Origin: Mycobacterium innocens
Lineage (GTDB): Bacteria > Actinomycetota > Actinomycetes > Mycobacteriales > Mycobacteriaceae
Reading direction: 5' to 3'
DNA length: 39,702 bases
Assembly: GCF_900566055.1 (NCBI RefSeq)
Contig: NZ_UPHQ01000121.1
Span: 1 to 39,702, forward strand
Positions 1-6,735 of this stretch are shown piece by piece. The notes below the pieces were generated by a model, which worked only from the letters and a program-made list of their open reading frames with translations, ran no database searches and had not been told where the DNA came from. The position numbers and the translations under genes were made by a program. Within the stretch, counting starts at the first letter, position 1. Each line of letters begins with the position of its first letter.

Positions 1-512
1 CCGGCGCCCCCAAAGCCGATTAATCCGGCAGCCCCGCCGGTACCGCCCCGTTGGGCGGTACCGGCCGCAGCGGACCCGCCGGCCCCGCCATTCCCGAGTA
101 GCCACCCGCCCGGTGCCCCATCTTGCCCCGTGCCCGCGGCCCTGGCCACGCCATCGCCGATCAGGGGGCGCCCGGTCAGTGCTTGAACGGGCGTGTTGAT
201 CGCGCCGAGCAGGCTTTCGAAAGGACCGGCGTTGGCCGCCTCGGCGCCGGCGTAGGCTCTGGCACCGGCGGTCATGGTTTGCACAAACTGGGCATGAAAC
301 GCTGCGGCCTGCGCGCTGAGCGCCTGATAGGTGCGGCCGTGGGCGGAGAATAACGCAGCAAGTGCCTCTGACACCTCATCCTCGGCCGCGGCCAGCACCC
401 GTGTCGTCGAGTGAGCCGCGGCCGCGGTGGCCTCGTCCAGTGTCGAACCAAGGCTAGTCAAGTTCGCCGCCGCTGTCTCCACCATGCTGGGCGCCGCTAT
501 CACAAACAACAT
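1..512 (-). CDS. PE_PGRS family protein, 5' part only
   Basis: The reading frame starts at ATG 512-510 behind a GGAGGAATT-like ribosome site and runs off the left edge of the window without a stop. The first ~95 residues form a PE domain: it begins [18 protein letters not shown] and carries the usual Ala-rich helices, [20 protein letters not shown] and a YAGAEAANA end (the YxxxD/E-type secretion element). After a linker containing [21 protein letters not shown], glycine-rich GGAG-type repeats begin, which defines PE_PGRS. These proteins are surface-exposed or secreted, generally through ESX-5. Family assignment is firm; which PE_PGRS orthologue it is (position recalls the Rv1768 neighbourhood) is inference. 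The length of the glycine-rich part is unknown. Confidence 0.9.
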   Translation of the reverse strand, partial: MLFVIAAPSMVETAAANLTSLGSTLDEATAAAAHSTTRVLAAAEDEVSEALAALFSAHGRTYQALSAQAAAFHAQFVQTMTAGARAYAGAEAANAGPFESLLGAINTPVQALTGRPLIGDGVARAAGTGQDGAPGGWLLGNGGAGGSAAAGTAQRGGTGGAAGLIGFGGA

Positions 513-795
513 GTAATTCCTCCGCGTTAGTCAGCGACACGGGTCCGCCATGCCACACACGACAGCCCGCACGGTGACCGATCCGTTCGAAAAGTAGTCC
601 TCGCATTAGCTTGAAGGGCGAAAACATGCAGGTCAACGACGTGGAGAAAGTTGAAATGGGCCAGTGGCAACCCCTGCCAGGGGCCGTCTCAACGCGAGAA
701 CAGGACCTGCATCGATGGCGAGAAAAGCTGTTACCTTTGTCTCACTATATGGAAATGGCTCTCTAACTATCTCGGGCGAAAGGACGCGACACCAC

Positions 796-1356
796 GTGCC
801 CGTCGACGATTGGCTCCTCGGAGGGGACCGCCGCGAAGCCGCCGCCGAGCGGATCTACGAGGCCGCAACCGACCTCATCGCCCGCGACGGACTCAATGCG
901 CTGGATATCGACAAGCTGGCCACCCGCGTCCACTGTTCCCGAGCGACCATCTACCGCTACGTCGGCGGAAAAACCGAGATCCGTAACGCCGTCGTCCGGC
1001 GAACCGCGCACCGCATTGTGGACTCGGTGCGCGCGGCCGTCGAGCCGCTGCGCGGGGTGGAGCGACTCGTCACCGCAATCATGTTGACCATCAAGCAAAT
1101 CCGCTCGGACCCACTGTGCCAACTCATGGTCGGTTCGATTCGCGGCGGCACCCGTCAGGTGGCCTGGCTTGCCGAGTCGCCGCTCACCGCCCAGTTTGCT
1201 ACCGACCTCGCCGGCCTCGCCGTCGGTGATCCGCAAGCCGCCAAATGGGTGGTACGCGTAGTGCTGTCGCTGGTCTACTGGCCGGGCGAAGACGAGGAGG
1301 CCGAGCGCCGGCTAGTGCTGGACTTCGTTGCCCCGGCATTTGCCCAACACAACTGA
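796..1356 (+). CDS. TetR/AcrR family transcriptional regulator (Rv1776c-like)
   Basis: A 186-residue regulator if started at GTG 796 (first residues MPVDDWLLGGDRREAA), which agrees with the length I recall for Rv1776c. An open frame reaches back to 664, but the extra 44 residues look unlike a TetR N-terminus. AAAGGA at 778-783 could be its ribosome site. The N-terminal helix-turn-helix is clear (IYEAATDLIARDGLNALDID, then CSRATIYRYVGGKTEI), with a variable ligand domain behind it. It converges with the DAPG-hydrolase-like gene, only 7 bases away, and is divergent from the PE_PGRS gene. The target is unknown; the neighbouring catabolic pair or itself are likely candidates. Confidence 0.85.
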   Translation: MPVDDWLLGGDRREAAAERIYEAATDLIARDGLNALDIDKLATRVHCSRATIYRYVGGKTEIRNAVVRRTAHRIVDSVRAAVEPLRGVERLVTAIMLTIKQIRSDPLCQLMVGSIRGGTRQVAWLAESPLTAQFATDLAGLAVGDPQAAKWVVRVVLSLVYWPGEDEEAERRLVLDFVAPAFAQHN

Positions 1357-1363
1357 GGACCGC

Positions 1364-2173
1364 CTATTCGTCACCGAAGTTTTGGTGGAGTCCGGCCAAG
1401 AACCCCGCGAGATGATTCATCTCCTGTGCACAGTGCACCAGCAGGTTGCGAGCGGTGGCTGCCGGATTGCCGAGCACCCGTGCCGCGATGGGGCGCACCG
1501 CCTTTGATGCCACACCCGGGGCCTTGCGAACTTCGATGTGCGGGCCGCCCATCCAGAACCGCGAACGCATCTCCGAGCCGCCCGGTGTCGACCGAATATG
1601 GTGGACGAACCATCCGACGTCCACCGGAGCGTCACCCGAGCCCAGCCGGGCGCAGATCGCCACCGCATCGTCGGAATCTGCCGGTAGACCCAGGGCCGCG
1701 GGTGCGACGAATTGGATTGCGGCATTGAGCATTGCCGAACCGATGTACTCGCTGATCATCGACCAGCGGCCGAGGTAGCGCTGATTGCCTTGGCGGCCAG
1801 CGTCGTCACCGTCTTTCCAGGCGGCCGACAGGTGCGCTCGCGGATGCCACAGCTTGTACCGCCGGGTATCGCACCCATGCCAGCCGAACCACCAGACCCA
1901 CATCGCCGGGGTGACTCCGGGCATATCGGTGCGGACCGAGACCTGGAAGCTGCCGTCCTCGAGAATTCCGTAACCGTTCTCGGTCTGGTGATAGCCCTCG
2001 TCGGCAACGGTTGCGGCGTCGTCGAGTGCCAACAACGCCATCCCGCCTTGCGGGCCGTGCTGTAGCGCCTCGACGACATGCGGTGGCAGGGCCGCCATTT
2101 CGGGTTTGAAGAACTTTGCGAACGGCGTTTCGGCGTCGGCGTTGCGATAGCCCAGGTAGAGATCGCCGGTCAT
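1364..2173 (-). CDS. DAPG hydrolase (PhlG)-like domain protein (Rv1775-like)
   Basis: This 269-residue protein starts at ATG 2173-2171 (MTGDLYLGYRNADAETPFAK). Its ATG shares one base with the TGA of the FAD oxidase upstream, so the two are surely co-translated. The pattern PFAKFFKPEMAALPPHV near the N-terminus, a Trp-rich MWVWWFGWHG segment with nearby His residues, YKLWHPRAH, and the C-terminal HCAQEMNHLAGFL fit the zinc-dependent DAPG hydrolase fold, which cleaves a carbon-carbon bond in acylated phloroglucinols. Family recognition is by memory of these motifs. The substrate here is unknown, but pairing with an FAD-linked oxidase suggests stepwise breakdown of an aromatic or cyclic ketone. 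Confidence 0.75.
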   Translation of the reverse strand: MTGDLYLGYRNADAETPFAKFFKPEMAALPPHVVEALQHGPQGGMALLALDDAATVADEGYHQTENGYGILEDGSFQVSVRTDMPGVTPAMWVWWFGWHGCDTRRYKLWHPRAHLSAAWKDGDDAGRQGNQRYLGRWSMISEYIGSAMLNAAIQFVAPAALGLPADSDDAVAICARLGSGDAPVDVGWFVHHIRSTPGGSEMRSRFWMGGPHIEVRKAPGVASKAVRPIAARVLGNPAATARNLLVHCAQEMNHLAGFLAGLHQNFGDE

Positions 2174-3513
2174 CAGATTCGTCCCATCCAACTGTTGAAC
2201 AGACCGTCGGGATCGTAGGTCGCCCGTACCTGGTCCAGCCGGGCCATGGCCGCATCGGTGGCAAACCGAGCCGGCCGCTGACCGAGGTTTTCGTCCGCGA
2301 GCTGAATGCCGGTGGCCAAGTGCGACATCGCTGCCATGTTGGACCGCGCCCAGTCGCCGTACTTGTCGTCGTCGGCCGGGTCCTTCCAGGAGCCGTAGAG
2401 CGCCAGGTAGATCTCGTCTTCGATGCTGTAGGCCATGTCCTGGCGGGCCGGGGACGGCCCCCAGTTCAGCCACAGGAAATGCGACGGGTGCGGCGGCAGC
2501 GTGTCGAGAATGTTGCGGATGCCCGGTAACAGTTCCTCGGCCGGCGCCGAGGTCCACATATTGTCCGCGGTGTACCGGTGGTCGCCCAGGTAGTGGGTCA
2601 TCACGACGTCGTACCAGGCGGGCAAATCCGTTGGCATATAGGGGTTTTTGACCAGAGCCCGGTCGATGACCGGACAGCTGTCGAATACCGCGAGGGCGTC
2701 TTTGGCTTCTTCTTCCGAGTCGGCGAAGGCCGGCGAGGCCATCACGATGGCCGGCATGTCGAGACCCATCTCGGGGACGCTGCGGGTGGCAAGGATTTGC
2801 ATCTCGACGCGGCGATCCACGTCGGCGCTGACGTTGCGGGCCCAGGTGTAGACCTCGTCGGCCACGTCGAACGGGTACACGTACACGCTGGTGCCGCAGA
2901 CGGCCGGGCGGGGATAGAGCTCGAGGTAAAACGACGTGACGACCCCGAAAAAGCCCGGGCCGGCGCCGCGGGCGGCCCAGTACAGGTCGGGGTGATTGTC
3001 TGCGTCGCAATGGATCTGCTCGCCGTCGGCGGTGATGACGTCGAGTCCGATGACACTTTCGCAGGCCGGGCCGAAAATCCGGCTGTTCCAGCCGTACCCG
3101 CCTTGCAGCAGGTAGCCGCCCAGGCAGACGCCTTTACAGTGGCCGCCGGGGAAAAACAGGTTCTGGGCCTGCACGTCGGCCATGAGCAAGCTGCCGCCCT
3201 TGCCGGGGCCGGCGACGGCCGTCATGTTTTCGGCGTCGATCCGCGCGTGGTCGAGACGGCTGACGTCAAGGAGAACGGCGCCGTCGCGCAGATGGCTGGC
3301 CGCGAAGCTGTGCCCGCCCGAGACGATGCTGACCTTGTGGCCGTTGGCCCTGGCGTAGCGCAGGCCCGCGATGATGTCGTCGGCATCGACAGCCTGCACA
3401 ATCACCTCGGGATAACGTTCGGGCACTCGTTGATGCCACACCGAGCCGCGGCGTGCAGCCTCGTAACCGTCATCGCCGCGGAAAAAGTGCCGCCCGCCAG
3501 GAAGTGCGCTCAC
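2173..3513 (-). CDS. FAD-dependent oxidase, berberine-bridge type (Rv1774-like)
   Basis: I place the start at GTG 3513-3511 because AGAGGAGA lies just before it and the resulting 446 residues equal the length I recall for Rv1774; an open frame extends to 3567. The N-terminal half is a PCMH-type FAD-binding domain. VSIVSGGHSF (His68) and PGGHCKGVC (Cys130) are the positions that hold FAD covalently in berberine-bridge-type oxidases, so bicovalent flavin is possible. The C-terminal YDPDGLFNSWMG is the family's BBE-like end. It probably oxidises an alcohol or C-H bond using O2. It is transcribed with the DAPG-hydrolase-like gene and divergently from the IclR gene 66 bases away. The true substrate is not visible. 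Confidence 0.85.
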   Translation of the reverse strand: MSALPGGRHFFRGDDGYEAARRGSVWHQRVPERYPEVIVQAVDADDIIAGLRYARANGHKVSIVSGGHSFAASHLRDGAVLLDVSRLDHARIDAENMTAVAGPGKGGSLLMADVQAQNLFFPGGHCKGVCLGGYLLQGGYGWNSRIFGPACESVIGLDVITADGEQIHCDADNHPDLYWAARGAGPGFFGVVTSFYLELYPRPAVCGTSVYVYPFDVADEVYTWARNVSADVDRRVEMQILATRSVPEMGLDMPAIVMASPAFADSEEEAKDALAVFDSCPVIDRALVKNPYMPTDLPAWYDVVMTHYLGDHRYTADNMWTSAPAEELLPGIRNILDTLPPHPSHFLWLNWGPSPARQDMAYSIEDEIYLALYGSWKDPADDDKYGDWARSNMAAMSHLATGIQLADENLGQRPARFATDAAMARLDQVRATYDPDGLFNSWMGRI

Positions 3514-3549
3514 CCAGATCTCCTCTGATCCACATTTCGGTTCTTTAAG

Positions 3550-3590
3550 GTTCGCGTTGCGGACCACTATAGTGGAGTTGTGCCGCGAAC
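3550..3590. promoter_or_regulatory. Symmetric divergent promoter/operator between IclR and FAD-oxidase genes
   Basis: A perfect 12-bp palindrome CCACTATAGTGG (3564-3575) is nested inside a second inverted repeat GTTCGCG (3550-3556) / CGCGAAC (3584-3590) with almost the same centre. The palindrome contains TATAGT on both strands. On the + strand TATAGT (3568-3573) lies 6 bases before GTG 3580, the IclR start, which is the spacing of a leaderless mycobacterial mRNA. On the - strand it would start an oxidase mRNA with a ~45-base leader carrying the AGAGGAGA site. IclR regulators commonly bind such sites next to their own gene; occupancy here would block both promoters. The promoter roles are inference. 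Confidence 0.65.
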
Positions 3591-4326
3591 GGAACGAAAT
3601 GCCCGGACGAATCGCGACGAGGGTATCCAGGTGTTGCGCCGAGCGGCAGCCGCACTGGACGAAATCGCCACCGACCCGGGCGAGTTGCGTCTGGTCGACC
3701 TCAGCGAGCGCTTACAGCTGGCCAAGTCGACCACTCGCCGCCTGCTGGTCGGTCTCGTCGAAGTCGGCTTGGCCAGCGTCGACGACCGTGGCCACTTTTC
3801 CCTCGGTGAACGCCTGCTGGGATTCGGCAAAGCCACCGGAGCGCACATCGCGGCAGTATTCCGCCCGACCATCGAGCGAGTGGCCGCGGCCACCGGCGGC
3901 GAAACCGTCGACCTGTCGATTCTGCGCGGCCAGAAGATGTGGTTCATCGACCAAATCGAGTCGTCACACCGGCTCCGCGCCGTCTCGGCAATCGGCGTCC
4001 GATTCCCGCTGAACGGGACCGCCAACGGAAAGGCGGCCCTCGCCGCACTTGACGAGGCGGCCGCAGCGGCCGCCCTTGCCAGCTTCACCCCCGAAATTGC
4101 CGCGGCACTCCGTCGCGAAATCGCTGAAATCCGAAGCACCGGAATCGCTTTCGATCGCGATGAGCACACCCCGGGGATTTCGGCGGCCGCCATCGCCGGA
4201 CGAGCGTTGGGCGACAACGTGATCGCGATCTCGGTGCCCACGCCGACCGAGCGCTTCGTGGAAAAAGAAGACCGCATCGTTTCAGCTTTGCGCAGTGCGG
4301 CCGACTCGCCCGCCTGGACACGCTGA
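3580..4326 (+). CDS. IclR family transcriptional regulator (Rv1773c-like)
   Basis: A 248-residue protein from GTG 3580. Residues ~12-75 form a winged helix-turn-helix (LRRAAAALDEIATDPGELRL, LQLAKSTTRRLLVGLVEVGL, then DDRGHFSLGERLLGFG). Residues ~80-245 form the IclR effector domain (ETVDLSILRGQKMWFIDQIE, RAVSAIGVRFPLNGTANGKA, GISAAAIAGRALGDNVIAIS). The GTG lies directly downstream of a TATAGT element inside a palindrome, so the mRNA may be leaderless and self-regulated. The divergent FAD oxidase/DAPG-hydrolase-like pair is its most likely target. The inducer is unknown. Confidence 0.88.
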   Translation: MPRTERNARTNRDEGIQVLRRAAAALDEIATDPGELRLVDLSERLQLAKSTTRRLLVGLVEVGLASVDDRGHFSLGERLLGFGKATGAHIAAVFRPTIERVAAATGGETVDLSILRGQKMWFIDQIESSHRLRAVSAIGVRFPLNGTANGKAALAALDEAAAAAALASFTPEIAAALRREIAEIRSTGIAFDRDEHTPGISAAAIAGRALGDNVIAISVPTPTERFVEKEDRIVSALRSAADSPAWTR

Positions 4327-4478
4327 GCAACGCCGAGCCGCAATGCGACGCTGACAGCCCCAACGGAAAGCAGCTGGCTTTTCTCGAACCTGAGACGGCG
4401 ACGGCGGTCAATGCCGACGGCACCGCAGGTGTGAGCCCCGCGGTGAGACAACCCGAAGGAGCACCGGGCAATGCCCGT

Positions 4479-4500
4479 TTCAATTGTCGTTCAATTGTCG
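4479..4500. repeat. Perfect 11-bp tandem repeat upstream of cyp144
   Basis: TTCAATTGTCG occurs twice in direct succession. Each unit contains the palindromic core CAATTG, and the 11-bp period puts both cores on the same DNA face. It lies ~120 bases before the small ORF and cyp144, in a 294-base gap downstream of the IclR gene. A regulator-binding site is plausible. Confidence 0.55.
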
Positions 4501-4620
4501 CCGCGTCGTTGACGCCCGGTATATCCACCGACCACCCTGGTGAAGGTACCTGCTGAGCCATGCCGCGGATGAATTTTCGGTTGATCGGCCCGAGTGCATA
4601 CCACGCAGAAAGGATGCGCA

Positions 4621-4755
4621 ATGACACCCGTGTGCAGTGTTCGCCTTGCCGACACAGCCCCCGGCGGGGTGTTGTCCGGTCCGGTGGCGAAATTTGCCCC
4701 GAACAGCGAAGCTGCCGAGGCCGTCGCCCAGAGCGGGCGATGGATCACCGGATGA
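4621..4755 (+). CDS. Small 44-residue ORF translationally coupled to cyp144
   Basis: ATG 4621 follows AAAGGA at about 7-8 bases, a better ribosome site than any candidate directly before cyp144. The frame begins MTPVCSVRLADTAPGG and ends RWITG; it is rich in Ala, Gly and Val with no membrane segment. Its TGA (4753-4755) overlaps the cyp144 ATG (4752-4754) as ATGA, a typical coupling arrangement. I recognise no family. It could be a leader peptide, a genuine micro-protein, or a frame-shifted remnant of the longer N-terminus that M. tuberculosis CYP144 has. Confidence 0.45.
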   Translation: MTPVCSVRLADTAPGGVLSGPVAKFAPNSEAAEAVAQSGRWITG

Positions 4756-5984
4756 GTTCCGCCGGACTCCGGACATGCTCCATCGATGGCAGCACCTTCT
4801 TCGGTGCCGAATGCCTGCAAGATCCCTACCCTCTCTACGAGCACATGCATGCCGCCGGAACGGTCCACCGCATTGCTGACTCCTCGTTCTATGCCGTATG
4901 CGGTTGGGATGCCGTGCACGACGCCATCAGCCGTCCCGAGGACTTCTCCTCGAACCTGACCGCCACGATGACCTACACGGTCGACGGCACCGTCAAGCCG
5001 TTCGAGATGGACGCGCTCGGCGGGCCGACCCATGTGCTGGCCACCGCCGACGACCCTGCCCACGCACTGCATCGCAAGCTGCTGGTACGCCACTTGGCGG
5101 CCAAGCGAATCCGCGCCATCGAACAGTTTGCCGCCCAGACCGCAAGCCGGCTCTGGGTCGACGGCCTGCGCGACGGCCACATCGAATGGATGGGTGCGAT
5201 GGCCAACCGGTTGCCGATGATGGTCGTGGCGTCGCTCATCGGCGTGCCCGGCGCGGACGCGGCCCAGCTGGTGAAGTGGGGATACGCGGCCACGCAACTG
5301 CTCGAAGGGTTGGTCAGTCACGAGCAACTCGCCGCCGCGGGTGTCGCCGTGATGGAGCTCAGCGGCTACATCTCCGACCAATTCAGCCGGGCGGCGGCCG
5401 GTCCGCAGGACAATTTGCTGGGGGAACTTGCCGCCGCCTGCACATCCGGCGAAATCGACACGCTCACCGCCCAAGTCATGATGGTCACCCTGTTCGCCGC
5501 GGGGGGAGAGTCGACCGCCTCGTTGCTGGGCAGCGCGACCTGGGTACTGGCAACCCGGCCCGACATCCAGCAGCAGGTGCGCGACAACCCGGACCTGCTC
5601 GGAGCCTTTATCGAGGAAACGCTGCGCTACGAGGCGCCTTTTCGGGGTCACTACCGGCACGTGCGACACGACACCAGCCTGGCCGGGATCGACCTGCCGG
5701 CTGACTCGCACCTGCTGCTGTTGTGGGGAGCGGCCAACCGCGACCCGGCTCAGTTCGAAACACCAGGTGAATTCCGCCTTGACCGCGGACGAGGCAAGGG
5801 CCACATCAGTTTCGGGAAGGGCGCGCACTTCTGCGTCGGTGCAGCGCTGGCACGCCTGGAGGCCCAGATCGTCGTGCGCCAGCTGCTCGAAAGAACGTCG
5901 GTGATCGAGGCCGCCGAAGTCGGGCAGTGGTTGCCGAGCATCCTGGTGCGCCGCCTCGAACGTCTCGAATTGACCGTGCGGTAA
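4752..5984 (+). CDS. cyp144: Cytochrome P450 CYP144
   Basis: The protein is 410 residues from ATG 4752 (MSSAGLRTCSIDGSTFFGAE). The I-helix is LFAAGGESTAS, the ExxR motif is in FIEETLRYE, and the haem loop is SFGKGAHFCVGAALARLE with Cys361 as thiolate ligand. Identity to M. tuberculosis CYP144A1 (Rv1777) as recalled is high across the body, but the ~25-30 extra N-terminal residues of the full-length enzyme are missing from this frame. A shorter leaderless-type CYP144A1 form has been described, so the short start is reasonable. The frame is open back to 4560 but that part does not resemble a P450. Its substrate is unknown. Electrons would come from a ferredoxin such as the one at 21617. Confidence 0.92.
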   Translation: MSSAGLRTCSIDGSTFFGAECLQDPYPLYEHMHAAGTVHRIADSSFYAVCGWDAVHDAISRPEDFSSNLTATMTYTVDGTVKPFEMDALGGPTHVLATADDPAHALHRKLLVRHLAAKRIRAIEQFAAQTASRLWVDGLRDGHIEWMGAMANRLPMMVVASLIGVPGADAAQLVKWGYAATQLLEGLVSHEQLAAAGVAVMELSGYISDQFSRAAAGPQDNLLGELAAACTSGEIDTLTAQVMMVTLFAAGGESTASLLGSATWVLATRPDIQQQVRDNPDLLGAFIEETLRYEAPFRGHYRHVRHDTSLAGIDLPADSHLLLLWGAANRDPAQFETPGEFRLDRGRGKGHISFGKGAHFCVGAALARLEAQIVVRQLLERTSVIEAAEVGQWLPSILVRRLERLELTVR

Positions 5985-6062
5985 CTCGTCAGGCTGCCGT
6001 CCTGCCGATGGCGTCGTCATTCTAGGAAAACAGTTGGTAACTTGGCTATTTCAGAACTATTC

Positions 6063-6512
6063 TTAGTCGAGAGCCATCGGCGAAGGGCCTCCGCCGGTCA
6101 CGATGAAAGCCTCGACCGCCGTGGCCTGCTCGAAGCCTTCCACCTCCACCCGCCACTCGTAGAGTCCCGGTTCCAACGGAATTCCCGGCGGGATATTGAG
6201 GGCAAGCGGCATCCGGACCGAAGTGCCATGGATCGCCCCGGGCATCCGGCCTGCCTCGGCGGCGGCTTCGAACAGCATGGGCTGCGGGCCATGCGGCCCC
6301 GTCACTACCACCGGATCTCCATCGGTGGTCAGCAGTTGGCACGTCAACTTGTGCTGTTGGTTGGTCTCATCCCAGTCGATGTCCAGAAAAAGCACCAAAG
6401 CGAAAGGGGGAGTCGGTGTTTGGCATTGCCGCCAGCCCAGCCCGAGGGCGTGGACCTTACCCGACTGGGGGTCGGCCTGCGCTGCGTCCGCCAGTAAAAG
6501 GCTGACCTTCAT
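6063..6512 (-). CDS. Conserved hypothetical protein, DUF6941-like (Rv1778c-like)
   Basis: A soluble-looking 149-residue protein starting MKVSLLLADAAQADPQSGKV, with HALGLGWRQCQTP, LVLFLDIDWDE and a C-terminal beta-rich part (IPPGIPLEPGLYEWRVEVEG) that reads like a small immunoglobulin-like or beta-sandwich fold. Length equals that of Rv1778c as I recall it. It converges with cyp144 (78-base gap), and the large DUF4407 gene lies upstream on the same strand with a 223-base gap. The function is unknown. Confidence 0.75.
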   Translation of the reverse strand: MKVSLLLADAAQADPQSGKVHALGLGWRQCQTPTPPFALVLFLDIDWDETNQQHKLTCQLLTTDGDPVVVTGPHGPQPMLFEAAAEAGRMPGAIHGTSVRMPLALNIPPGIPLEPGLYEWRVEVEGFEQATAVEAFIVTGGGPSPMALD

Positions 6513-6735
6513 GAGGCCGCCGGCATTGCGATCGGCGATCGGGATGTCACCGTGAGAACGTGTCCTGTGCTGCCGTCAAGAGACCCACGAGATCCTGTCC
6601 TTGTCCGTCGTTATGCCTGGCTGGTGGGCACCGTCAGGATGGCGCCTGCCGAGCTACCATCGCTGACAGAATCCTATGCGACCTGACCCGGCATGCTGCC
6701 GGCCAGCGTGTGTCGCACCATGTTACTTACCGGGG

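Noticed and set aside
664..795. 44-residue N-terminal extension of the TetR regulator
   Set aside because: Not TetR-like; GTG 796 gives the 186-residue length recalled for the orthologue.
2578..3528. 316-codon + strand frame
   Set aside because: Shadow of the FAD oxidase, whose motifs are on the - strand.
4491..6020. 509-codon - strand frame
   Set aside because: Shadow of cyp144; G+C-rich third positions keep the opposite strand open.
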